Assembly (NCBI RefSeq): GCF_003581645.1 | Contig: NZ_QXFK01000018.1 | Location: 418,501-482,500, forward strand | Direction: 5' to 3' | Length of the DNA: 64,000 bases | DNA from: Pelagerythrobacter aerophilus | Lineage (GTDB): Bacteria; Pseudomonadota; Alphaproteobacteria; Sphingomonadales; Sphingomonadaceae | In this document: positions 35,620-43,386 of the stretch, one piece after another | Layout of the letters: the number at the start of each line of letters is the position of its first letter | Numbering within the stretch: the first letter of the stretch is position 1 | The notes under the pieces: generated by a model | Databases searched by the model: none | What the model saw: only the letters and a program-made list of their open reading frames with translations | Told to the model about the DNA's origin: nothing | Position numbers and translations under genes: made by a program

Positions 35620-36447
35620 GTGAGGCATTTCAATCTGGCGACCGCGATTGCAGTCGCGGCATTGGCAGGAGGCGCTGCCATGGCGCAGGACAAACCAGGT
35701 TTCCGCGATACGCCGACGCTGCCCGACGGCAAGTGGAAGGTCCACGACGCCGACCGGCCCCATCCCGAGGTCGTGACGCCCGGTGCCACCCCCGGCGCGG
35801 CGCCGTCCGACGCAGTGGTGCTGTTCGACGGCACCTCGCTCGACGCGTGGGAGCCGACGGGCCAGCCCTGGCACCTCGAAAACGGCGTAGTGACTGTTCC
35901 CGCGCGCGAAGAGGGCGAAGAGGCGAGCACGCTCGTCAGCAAGCAGAGCTTCGGCGACGTGCAGCTCCACCTCGAGTTCCGCTCCCCCAATCCGCCCGAG
36001 AAGAGCTCGCAGGACCGGGGCAACAGCGGCGTGTGGTTCATGGAACGCTACGAGGTCCAGATCCTCGACGGCTACGACAACCCGACCTACGCCGACGGCA
36101 CAGTGGGCGCGATCTACGGATGGAAGCCGCCGCTGGTGAACGCCTCGCGCAAGCCGGGCGAATGGCAGAGCTACGACATCGTCTTCGAACGGCCACGCTT
36201 CGCCGCCGACGGTTCGGTCGAGCGGCCCGCCTACGTCACCGTGTTCCTGAACGGCGTGCTGGTGCAGAACCGCCAGCCGTTCCTCGGCTCGACCATTTGG
36301 CGCGACGTCGGGAAGTACGAAGCGCACGCCGATGCCGCGCCGATCCAGCTTCAGGATCACGATTCGCCGGTATCGTTCCGCAATATCTGGGTCCGGCCGC
36401 TGTCCGAAGCGGCGCTGAGCCATGACGCGATGGGAGACCACCAGTGA
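35620..36447 (+). CDS. DUF1080 / 3-keto-disaccharide hydrolase family protein
   Basis: It has 275 residues with a Sec signal (FNLATAIAVAALAGGAAMAQ). The beta-sandwich family formerly called DUF1080 (PF06439) shows VVLFDGTSLDAWE, HLENGVVTVPAREEGEEAS, SFGDVQLHLEFRSP, the key block GNSGVWFMERYEVQILDG, and a closing PIQLQDHDSPVSFRNIW. GTG 35620 is the likely start because GAGGAGGAAA lies 4 bp upstream; an ATG at 35605, overlapping the previous stop, is possible. Family members hydrolyse or eliminate 3-keto-glycosides, which fits the flavin dehydrogenase encoded three genes later. Confidence 0.9.
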   Translation: MRHFNLATAIAVAALAGGAAMAQDKPGFRDTPTLPDGKWKVHDADRPHPEVVTPGATPGAAPSDAVVLFDGTSLDAWEPTGQPWHLENGVVTVPAREEGEEASTLVSKQSFGDVQLHLEFRSPNPPEKSSQDRGNSGVWFMERYEVQILDGYDNPTYADGTVGAIYGWKPPLVNASRKPGEWQSYDIVFERPRFAADGSVERPAYVTVFLNGVLVQNRQPFLGSTIWRDVGKYEAHADAAPIQLQDHDSPVSFRNIWVRPLSEAALSHDAMGDHQ

Positions 36448-37001
36448 TCGATCGCAGAGACGCCCTCGCGGGCATCGTCGCCATGTTCGGAGCCACGCTG
36501 TTCGCGCCGATCGCGCGCGCGGCCTCGGTCCAGGTCGCAGTGATCGATACCGGCCCGCCGAGCAGCGCGGTCTTCACCGCGGGACAGCGCGCGCTGGTGA
36601 GTGCGCTGAGCGAGCGGGTGATCCCCACCACCGATACGCCCGGCGCGATTGCGGCGGAAGTACCGCAGTTCATCGAGAAGCTGCTCGCCGACTGGGCCCG
36701 GCCCGAGGACAAGCAGCCGATCCTCGCCGGGCTCGAGGCGATCGAGGCGCGCAGCCTGCGCGACTACAAGATCGCTGCCGCCGAGGCGACGCCCGAGCAG
36801 CAGGACGCCCTGCTGACGCTGGCGATGAACGATCAGCTACCCGGCGGCGCGGACTTCTTCGACAAGTTCCGCCAGCTCGTCATCACCGGCTACTACACCT
36901 CCGAAATCGGCATCACGCAGGAACGCGAGTACCTCCCGGTTCCGGGCAAGTACGACGGCGCCTACCCTTATGCCAACGTCACCAAGGTCTTTTCGTCATG
37001 A
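36444..37001 (+). CDS. Gluconate 2-dehydrogenase subunit 3-like small subunit
   Basis: It has 185 residues. The leader IDRRDALAGIVAMFGATLFAPIARA contains paired arginines. The rest resembles the small subunit of membrane-linked GMC sugar dehydrogenases: ALVSALSERVIPTTDTPGAIAAEVPQF, FFDKFRQLVITGYYTSEIG and a terminal VPGKYDGAYPY. In such complexes the small subunit carries the export signal for the flavoprotein, which has none of its own. It starts with GTG overlapping the DUF1080 stop by 4 bp and overlaps the next gene by 4 bp. Confidence 0.88.
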   Translation: MIDRRDALAGIVAMFGATLFAPIARAASVQVAVIDTGPPSSAVFTAGQRALVSALSERVIPTTDTPGAIAAEVPQFIEKLLADWARPEDKQPILAGLEAIEARSLRDYKIAAAEATPEQQDALLTLAMNDQLPGGADFFDKFRQLVITGYYTSEIGITQEREYLPVPGKYDGAYPYANVTKVFSS

Positions 37002-37837
37002 GGGCGAGCAGACGTCAGATGCTCGCTGGCGGCGCAGCGCTCGCAGCCGCCTTCGCGGCCGGCCCGCTCGCCGCCCGGGGCGGCCCGGTGGGACGGATCG
37101 GCCTCCAGCTCTACACCGTGCGCGAGCTGTTCGCGCCCGATCCGATCGGCACGCTCGAGAAGGTCGCGGCGATCGGCTACCGCGAAGTCGAATACGGCGG
37201 CGGCGGGTACGAGGCGATGGATCATGCCGCGCTGCGCAAGGCGATGGACCGGCTCGGTCTCACCGCCCCGTCGATCCACGTCGGCTACGATGCGCTCGCC
37301 GGCAGATTCGACGAGACGGTGGCCATGGCCCGGACGCTCGGCGCCGATACGATCGTCGTCCCGTGGATGGAGGAGAAGTTCCGCGCAGCTGCCGCCTGGC
37401 GCGGCGCGGTGGCCGACTTCAACCGCTTCGCCGAACGGCTCAAGGCGGTGAACCTCGGCTTCGCCTATCACAACCACGACTTCGAGTTCACGCACAGGGA
37501 CGGCGACCGGACACTGTTCGACGTCCTGATCGCCGAGGGCGATCCCGAACTCCTCGGCATCGAGCTCGACCTATTCTGGGCAGTCAAGGCCGGACAGGAC
37601 CCCAAGGCGCTGATCGACCGCCTCCCGGGCCGGATCTACGCCTATCACGTGAAGGACATGACCGCCGAGGGTGCCATGACCAGCGTCGGCAAGGGCGTGA
37701 TCGATTTCGCCGACGTCTTCACGCTGAACGAGCGGGCCGGGGTCAAGCATCTCTACGTCGAGAACGACCAGTCGCCGGCGCCCTATCTGCCCGACATCAC
37801 CACCAGTTTCACCACGCTGAGCCGCCTCGGCGCCTGA
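36998..37837 (+). CDS. Sugar phosphate isomerase/epimerase-like TIM barrel, exported
   Basis: It has 279 residues with a leader MRASRRQMLAGGAALAAAFA containing RR, a Tat-type signal. The AP-endonuclease-2 fold is indicated by RIGLQLYTVREL, IGYREVEYGG, FAYHNHDFEF, GIELDLFWAVKAGQDP, AYHVKDM and LYVENDQS. It is the third TIM barrel of the operon and the second with an export signal. The gene sits between the small and large dehydrogenase subunits, which ties it to their substrate. Epimerase, isomerase or lyase action on a keto-sugar are all possible. Confidence 0.86.
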   Translation: MRASRRQMLAGGAALAAAFAAGPLAARGGPVGRIGLQLYTVRELFAPDPIGTLEKVAAIGYREVEYGGGGYEAMDHAALRKAMDRLGLTAPSIHVGYDALAGRFDETVAMARTLGADTIVVPWMEEKFRAAAAWRGAVADFNRFAERLKAVNLGFAYHNHDFEFTHRDGDRTLFDVLIAEGDPELLGIELDLFWAVKAGQDPKALIDRLPGRIYAYHVKDMTAEGAMTSVGKGVIDFADVFTLNERAGVKHLYVENDQSPAPYLPDITTSFTTLSRLGA

Positions 37838-37862
37838 ACGGATTACGCAAGGAACATTTCTC

Positions 37863-39545
37863 ATGGCAGCGACGGACCAATACGACGCAATCGTCATCGG
37901 CTCGGGCGTCAGCGGCGGCTGGGCCGCCAAGGAGCTCACCGAGAAAGGGCTGCGCGTGCTGATGCTCGACCGCGGCGTGATGGTCGAGCACGGCGCGGAC
38001 TACACTTACGACGGCGCGCCGCCCTACGAGATCCCGGCCCGCAACATGATGCCCAAACCGCTGGTCAAGAGCGACTACTTCATCGCCACCCACGGCTATG
38101 TCTCGCCCAGCAACCAGAAGTTCTACAACAACGACCGGCTCAACCCCTACGCCTACGACGAGGGTGAGAAGTTCTACTGGATCCGCCCCGGCGCCGTCGG
38201 CGGCAAGTCGCTGATCTGGGGCCGTTGGTCGTTCCGCTGGAGCCCCGAGGATTTCGAGGCCAACAAGCGCGAGAACATCGGCGGCGAGTGGCCGATCGGC
38301 TACGACGATCTCGCGCCCTGGTACGACTACGTCGAGAAGTACGTCGGCGTCTCGGGCTCCCGCGAGAACCTGCCGCAACTGCCCGACAGCCAGTTCCAGC
38401 CGCCGATCCCGATGAACGTCGCCGAAAAGTGGGTCAAGGAACGGCTCGAGACGACCTCGCCGGGACGCAAGCTGATCCACACGCGCCTCTCCAACATGAC
38501 CGAAGACAAGCCGGAACAGGGCCGCAGCAAGTGCCAGTTCCGTGCCCAGTGCGGCCGTGGCTGCTCGTTCGGCGCCTATTTCTCGACCCAGGCGGTGACC
38601 CTCCCCGCCGCGCGCGCGACCGGGCGGCTAACGCTGCGCTCGGATGCCGTGGTCAGCAATCTCGAATACGATCCCGCGACCAAGCGCGTCACCGGCGTGC
38701 GCGTGGTCGATGCCAATACGAAGCAGGCGGAGATCATTCCTGCGCGGCTGGTCTTCCTCTGCGCCTCGGCGATGGCCTCGACGCAGATCCTGATGAACTC
38801 GCGGATCCCTGGCACCGGCCGCAGCCATTTCGACAACAGCGGAACGCTGGGCCGCTATGTCATGGACCACATCTTCCGGGTCGACATCTCCGGCGATATC
38901 GCGGGCATGACCGACTACATCGAATACGGCCGGCGGCCGGGCGGGGTCTACATCCCGCGCTTCCGCAACGTCGGCGGCGAGGAGGGAGTCGGCTTCCTGC
39001 GCGGCTACGGCTATCAGGGCAGCGCCTGGCGCAGCCCGCTGCCGCCCGAGGGCTTCGGCGCTTCGATGAAGCACGGCATGCGCGGCTACGGCCCGTGGAA
39101 GTTCGGCATGGGCGCGTTCGGCGAGTGCCTGCCTTACGAGGACAACCACGTCTCGCTCCACCCCGACGAGGTCGACCGCTTCGGCATTCCCCTGATGCGC
39201 TTCAACGTGACCTTCCGCGACAACGAGCTCAAGATGATGAGCGATGCGCGAACCGAGGGCGAAAGGATGCTGCGCGCCGCCGGCCTGACCAACGTGACGA
39301 GCAATCGCCGGGAACACGTTCCGGGCGACGCGATCCACGAGATGGGCGGCGCGCGCATGGGCTCCGATCCGCGCCAGTCGGTCCTCAACAAGTGGAGCCA
39401 GGCCCACGATGCAGCCAACCTCTTCGTGACCGACGGGGCGCAGATGGCCTCCATCTCCTGCGTGAACCCGTCGCTGACCTTCATGGCATTCACCGCCCGC
39501 GCGGCGGACTATGCGGTCAAACAGTTGAAGGTCGGCGCGATCTAG
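37863..39545 (+). CDS. GMC-family FAD oxidoreductase, probable glycoside/sugar dehydrogenase large subunit
   Basis: It has 560 residues. The N-terminal FAD motif is AIVIGSGVSGGWAAKELTEKG, followed by RPGAVGGKSLIWGRWSFRW, a cysteine-containing block CQFRAQCGRGCSFGAYF that may be a cluster or structural site, and the C-terminal PGDAIHEMGGARMGSDP with the active-site His, then CVNPSLTFMAFTARAADY. No signal peptide is present, so export must ride on the small subunit encoded two genes earlier. With that subunit and cytochrome c this resembles glucoside 3-dehydrogenase or gluconate 2-dehydrogenase systems. The DUF1080 gene favours oxidation at C3. A terminal GTG-free ATG with AAGGA upstream is used. 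Confidence 0.92.
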   Translation: MAATDQYDAIVIGSGVSGGWAAKELTEKGLRVLMLDRGVMVEHGADYTYDGAPPYEIPARNMMPKPLVKSDYFIATHGYVSPSNQKFYNNDRLNPYAYDEGEKFYWIRPGAVGGKSLIWGRWSFRWSPEDFEANKRENIGGEWPIGYDDLAPWYDYVEKYVGVSGSRENLPQLPDSQFQPPIPMNVAEKWVKERLETTSPGRKLIHTRLSNMTEDKPEQGRSKCQFRAQCGRGCSFGAYFSTQAVTLPAARATGRLTLRSDAVVSNLEYDPATKRVTGVRVVDANTKQAEIIPARLVFLCASAMASTQILMNSRIPGTGRSHFDNSGTLGRYVMDHIFRVDISGDIAGMTDYIEYGRRPGGVYIPRFRNVGGEEGVGFLRGYGYQGSAWRSPLPPEGFGASMKHGMRGYGPWKFGMGAFGECLPYEDNHVSLHPDEVDRFGIPLMRFNVTFRDNELKMMSDARTEGERMLRAAGLTNVTSNRREHVPGDAIHEMGGARMGSDPRQSVLNKWSQAHDAANLFVTDGAQMASISCVNPSLTFMAFTARAADYAVKQLKVGAI

Positions 39546-39552
39546 GGCTGCC

Positions 39553-40797
39553 ATGGGTGCTCGGGCAAACAGCTGCTTTCGTCCGCTGCTCGGTACCGCC
39601 GTGCTTCTGGTTGCCGGAGCGTGCCAGGCACAGTCCCCCACGGACAGCCCGCCGACGGTCCTGCGCGATGTGACCGCCACCCACCTGCCGCAGGCGCCCG
39701 ACCTGCATGCGCTCGACATCGCTCTCGCCGATTTCGACGGCGACGGCGATCTCGATGCGGCGCTCGCGGTGGAGGGGGACGTCAACCGGCTCTACCTTAA
39801 CGACGGGCACGGCCGCTTCGCCTGGCGCAAGGGCGCATTCGGACAGCGCCCGCACGACACCGAGCATGTGCGCGCGGCCGATTTCGACCGCGACGGCCAC
39901 GTGGACGTCGTCTTCGTCGCCGAGGATGACCGGACGCATCAGTTGTTCCTCGGCCGCGGCGACGGGCGTTTTGTCGACGCGAGCGACCGGCTGCCGGCGA
40001 CGAGCGAAGGCAACGCCCTGGCAGTCGGCGACGTTAACGGTGACGGGCTGTCCGACATCGTCATCGGCAATTCGGGTGGGAAGGAAGGCGGCCGGAACTT
40101 CCTGTGGTTGAACGATCCCGACCGTCCAGGCTGGTTCGAGGATCGCACCGCAACGCACTTCCCGGCAGTCGGCAACCGGGCGCAAGGCGTCGCGCTCGTA
40201 GATCTCGACGGTGACGGCGATCTGGACATGGCGGTTGCGACCGAGACGCCGCCGACGCGGCTGCTCGTCAACGATGGCACCGGCCGCTTCGCCGAGGCGT
40301 CGGACAGGCTCGACCAGGTCACCCCGCTGGAGACGCGCGAGGTTCACGCGTTCGATGCCAACGGCGATGGACAGCCGGATCTCCTGCTGCTCAATCTCAC
40401 CAGCAATGCCGGCGAATGGGAGAAGGACCCGCAGGCGCGGCTGCTGATGCAGAACGAATCCGGCCGCTTCGTCGACGAAACGGCAACGCGCCTCCCCTCT
40501 AATCGCTTCTCGAGCTGGGGCGGCGCCGTCATGGACTTCACCGGCGACGGCCATTCCGACCTGATCGTCGGCGCCATCGAGGTCCCCGGCTTCGAACCCC
40601 TCCAGGTCCGCGCCTATGCCAACGACGGTCAGGGCCGGTTCCACGACGCCACGGTCGCCACCATCCCGAGCACGACCATCGGCCGAAGCTGGAGCATGGC
40701 CGTAGGCGACGTGAACGGCGACGGCGCGGACGACCTATTCATCGGTGGCTGGGGCACACAGGCCCGCCTGCTACTCGGCCGCCCTGTGTCGGAGTAG
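39553..40797 (+). CDS. FG-GAP/VCBS-repeat lipoprotein
   Basis: It has 414 residues with a lipoprotein-like leader (LLGTAVLLVAGACQAQ, lipobox VAGAC). Seven calcium-binding DxDGDGxxD-type motifs occur along the protein at about residues 60, 115, 163, 218, 273, 335 and 395: DFDGDGDLD, DFDRDGHVD, DVNGDGLSD, DLDGDGDLD, DANGDGQPD, DFTGDGHSD and DVNGDGADD. This predicts a seven-bladed integrin-alpha-like beta-propeller. It is 7 bp after the GMC gene and closes the operon. Such propellers bind polysaccharides or proteins or act as glycan lyases, so it may be the substrate-capturing component of the oxidation system. Confidence 0.87.
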   Translation: MGARANSCFRPLLGTAVLLVAGACQAQSPTDSPPTVLRDVTATHLPQAPDLHALDIALADFDGDGDLDAALAVEGDVNRLYLNDGHGRFAWRKGAFGQRPHDTEHVRAADFDRDGHVDVVFVAEDDRTHQLFLGRGDGRFVDASDRLPATSEGNALAVGDVNGDGLSDIVIGNSGGKEGGRNFLWLNDPDRPGWFEDRTATHFPAVGNRAQGVALVDLDGDGDLDMAVATETPPTRLLVNDGTGRFAEASDRLDQVTPLETREVHAFDANGDGQPDLLLLNLTSNAGEWEKDPQARLLMQNESGRFVDETATRLPSNRFSSWGGAVMDFTGDGHSDLIVGAIEVPGFEPLQVRAYANDGQGRFHDATVATIPSTTIGRSWSMAVGDVNGDGADDLFIGGWGTQARLLLGRPVSE

Positions 40798-41112
40798 AAC
40801 CAGTAAGCCTGCCGGAAAATGGCGCCGCCGAGACCCGAAACCGATCCCGGCGCTCCGATCCACGCCGGCGATTGCAGGGGTACAGCGCATCGCTTATGGC
40901 GCTGAGATGGCTTCGATACGTTGGTTTGTTGCGTTGATCTCGACGCTCCGCGGTGCCAGCCGCGCTCATCGACCCTATTGCGTCGATCTTGGGGTCGAAG
41001 GCTTTCTTGCGACAACGACCTGTTCTCGCGTCCGGCGTGAATCGAGCCAGCCGGACTCGTCTGCCTGCGTGTATCGCCTTCCTTCGTTTACCAGCGCGGG
41101 TTCGGACGGACG
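40798..41112. other. Intergenic region before the chloride channel gene, no gene recognised
   Basis: It is 315 bp long. I see no credible coding sequence, terminator or operator. Fragmentary open frames on the minus strand across 40840-41100 do not resemble a family convincingly. A GGACGG sequence just before the GTG at 41113 is a poor ribosome-binding site. Confidence 0.6.
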
Positions 41113-42429
41113 GTGAAAAAAAGCTGGTTTTTCCGAAAGGTACCGACCCCGGGAGAAGAACGCGGTGCGCCTTTATACGTTGTTCGCCGGCGGCTAGCTG
41201 CGGGCGCCGGCGCACTCGTGCTGGCGCTGGTCGCAATTCTGTTTGCAGCCTTGGGCGATATGGCCCAGCATGCCTTCCGAGTTCTCCAGGAGCGTTGGCC
41301 GCTTGCCCCGCTGGTGATCACCCCTGCTTTCTTCGCCGGCGTCATATACGTCACGAACACCTGGTATTCCGGTGCCAAGAGTTCCGGTATTCCTCAGGTC
41401 ATTGCAGCGGCAAAGAACCCGCAGACAGTCGACAGCCGGTCGTTGCTTTCGCTGCCCACCGCTCTTGTGAAGATGATCATGACCCTGGCGATGATGATCG
41501 TTGGCGGGTCGGTGGGGCGCGAAGGGCCTGCGGTGCAGGTGAGCGCGGCGATCATGGTGGCGTTTCATCGCCTCCTGCGCGTGCCGATCACGTCCGGCGT
41601 GGTGATCGCCGGCGGCGCTGCAGGCGTGGCGGCGGCATTCAATACGCCGCTTGCCGGCGTGGCCTTCGCGATCGAGGAGCTTGCCGCCGGTTTCGAGCAA
41701 CGCGTAGCCGTGCTGGTGATGGGAACAGTGGTTGTGGCCGGCCTGGTCAGTCTGGGTATCGCGGGCGACTACGTTTATTTCGGAGCGATGCGCAGCACAC
41801 TGCCGATAGAATCGGTCGTGGTCGTCGCGCCGGTAGCAGGCATAGTCGGCGGACTTGTGGGCGGGCTTTTCTCGAGAATGCTCCTCGCGATGACAAAGCC
41901 GCGCTACGCCTGGCAAACGGCTATCAAGTCTCGGCCGGTGTTGATGGCCGCTACCTGCGGCCTCGTCGTCGCTACGACCGGAATAATTGCAGGGGGTTCC
42001 ACATGGGGGACAGGCTATGAGGCCACTCGCGCGCTCATAGAAGGTGAAACCACCTCGCTCTGGTTCGGGCCGGCCAAGTTCCTCGCCACCCTGGCGACAG
42101 CGCTCAGTGGAGCCCCTGGCGGCATTTTTGCCCCTTCTCTGTCGGTCGGTGCGGGCTTTGGCCAACTCCTCGCCGTTGCTTTCCCGGACGATCCGACGGG
42201 AGCCGTCGTGCTCTTGGGAATGATGGGCTATTTTGTAGGCGTCGTGCGAGCGCCGTTGACAGCTGTGGTCATTCTCATGGAGACCACAGCCAGCAGAGGC
42301 ATGATCTTGCCCCTGTTCGCCACGGCGTTGGTGGCGGACGGCGTGAGTGCGCTGGTTTGCCGGGACAAACTCTATCACGGGCTCGCCACTGCGCTGATGC
42401 CCGAACCAGAACAACCGCCGAAGAGTTAG
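41113..42429 (+). CDS. ClC-type chloride channel/antiporter
   Basis: It has 438 residues and about ten hydrophobic helices. Selectivity-filter motifs are present in a variant form: SSGIPQV (usual GSGIP), GGSVGREGPAVQ containing the gating glutamate, and GAPGGIFAPSLSVG (GxFxP). Retention of the GREGP glutamate fits a Cl-/H+ antiporter or channel. It begins with GTG. The gene stands alone between two metabolic clusters with intergenic DNA on both sides, so it is not part of an operon. A role in acid or ionic homeostasis is likely. Confidence 0.93.
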   Translation: MKKSWFFRKVPTPGEERGAPLYVVRRRLAAGAGALVLALVAILFAALGDMAQHAFRVLQERWPLAPLVITPAFFAGVIYVTNTWYSGAKSSGIPQVIAAAKNPQTVDSRSLLSLPTALVKMIMTLAMMIVGGSVGREGPAVQVSAAIMVAFHRLLRVPITSGVVIAGGAAGVAAAFNTPLAGVAFAIEELAAGFEQRVAVLVMGTVVVAGLVSLGIAGDYVYFGAMRSTLPIESVVVVAPVAGIVGGLVGGLFSRMLLAMTKPRYAWQTAIKSRPVLMAATCGLVVATTGIIAGGSTWGTGYEATRALIEGETTSLWFGPAKFLATLATALSGAPGGIFAPSLSVGAGFGQLLAVAFPDDPTGAVVLLGMMGYFVGVVRAPLTAVVILMETTASRGMILPLFATALVADGVSALVCRDKLYHGLATALMPEPEQPPKS

Positions 42430-42723
42430 GGAAGCAGATTTCCCTGAGGTCGGCGAGGGCGTTGTCCCTCCGGTGCGCCCCGGGGCGATCCCTCAGGCGA
42501 GCCTTGGAGCCTGAACGCCTTCTTCACGAACTTGAGAGCAACCCAAAGCCTGTCCCGCGACTTGGTGACGTAAACCTTGAGAATCTCGCTTCTCGAGGTC
42601 GATCGCTCGCCAGCTTTTCGGCTGGACGCGGCCCCCCTGATCAGTAACATGCACTGCAGCGCTCGCCTGGCTGAACTAGGACATAATGATCCTGTTCGGG
42701 AAATTGTTAATGGGAGCCGTCGA
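42430..42723. other. Intergenic region between the ClC gene and the XRE regulator
   Basis: It is 294 bp long. Just after the ClC stop there are short inverted repeats (AGGGAA/TTCCCT, GAGGG/CCCTC) without a T-tract. The right end holds an operator-like element at 42673-42698. No gene is recognised. Confidence 0.55.
42673..42698. promoter_or_regulatory. Probable operator of the XRE-cupin regulator (site A)
   Basis: Core GACATAATGATCCT matches site B (54275-54300) in 13 of 14 positions, and the whole 26-bp element in 18. It is flanked by arms GAAC-x-AGGA and TCCTGTTC. It lies 26 bp before the chosen start of the regulator gene, a good position for autorepression. Confidence 0.6.
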
Positions 42724-43353
42724 TTGGTAGCTGTGCAAGCGAAAGCAAGAACGCTTGGCGAGGTGATACGCGAAATCCGCTCCCGTAACGAGTGGACGCT
42801 CAAGGAGATGAGCGACAAGTCCGGCATTCCGGTTTCAACGCTTTCCAAAGTCGAGCACAATCGGCTGACACTTTCCTATGACAAGCTGCAGCAACTCAGC
42901 CGCCGGCTCAATATCCGCATGTCCGACTTGTTCGCCGAGGAGGAGCCGACCGGCACGTCGCCGCGAGTGACCGGTCGCAGGAGCCTTGGCAAATTGGACA
43001 ATGCCGTCCGCGTAACCACGGATAATTACGACTACTTCTATCTCTGCACCGATCTGCGCCAGAAGCGAATGATACCGATCGTTACCCGGATTCGTGCCCA
43101 GAGCGCCAAGGAGTTCGGGGACCTGGTACGCCACAATGGCGAGGAATTCATTTACGTCATCGAAGGCGGGATCGAGGTCCACTCCGAATTCTACGATCCC
43201 GTCCGGATCAATACCGGCGAAGGTATCTACCTCGATTCATCGATGGGCCACGCCTATGTGACTGCCGAAGGCTGCGAGGAAGCAGTGGTGCTCGGCGTGT
43301 GCTCGAGCGAGGATGACGGCCTCATGGATTCGTTGCTCAGCCTGCGCGGCTGA
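42724..43353 (+). CDS. XRE-family regulator with C-terminal cupin domain
   Basis: It has 209 residues. Residues about 8-65 form an XRE-type HTH (LGEVIREIRSRNEWTLKEMSDKSGIP split around the turn, then STLSKVEHNRLTLSYDKLQQLSRRLNI), and the C-terminal half is a cupin (GEEFIYVIEGGIEVHSEFYDP, TGEGIYLDSSMGHAY) that would bind a small effector. I infer start TTG 42724 because GGGAG lies 7 bp upstream; the open frame before it is likely non-coding. Regulators of this type control nearby catabolic genes. It precedes the peptide/D-amino-acyl locus, and a shared promoter element links it to the D-aminoacylase gene. Confidence 0.88.
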   Translation: MVAVQAKARTLGEVIREIRSRNEWTLKEMSDKSGIPVSTLSKVEHNRLTLSYDKLQQLSRRLNIRMSDLFAEEEPTGTSPRVTGRRSLGKLDNAVRVTTDNYDYFYLCTDLRQKRMIPIVTRIRAQSAKEFGDLVRHNGEEFIYVIEGGIEVHSEFYDPVRINTGEGIYLDSSMGHAYVTAEGCEEAVVLGVCSSEDDGLMDSLLSLRG

Positions 43354-43386
43354 GCAACGGCGGAGGCAACGACCCATCCCGTTCCG

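Noticed and set aside
40840-41100. Minus-strand open frame with a stretch recalling the C-terminal HTH of serine recombinases
   Set aside because: The resemblance is short, changes frame and lacks any catalytic part, so I do not call a recombinase remnant.
42430-42500. Inverted repeats after the ClC stop as a terminator
   Set aside because: Arms are short and there is no T-tract.
42426-42860. Minus-strand 144-residue open frame opposite the XRE gene start
   Set aside because: Low-complexity arginine/serine-rich translation, no family resemblance, overlaps a supported gene.
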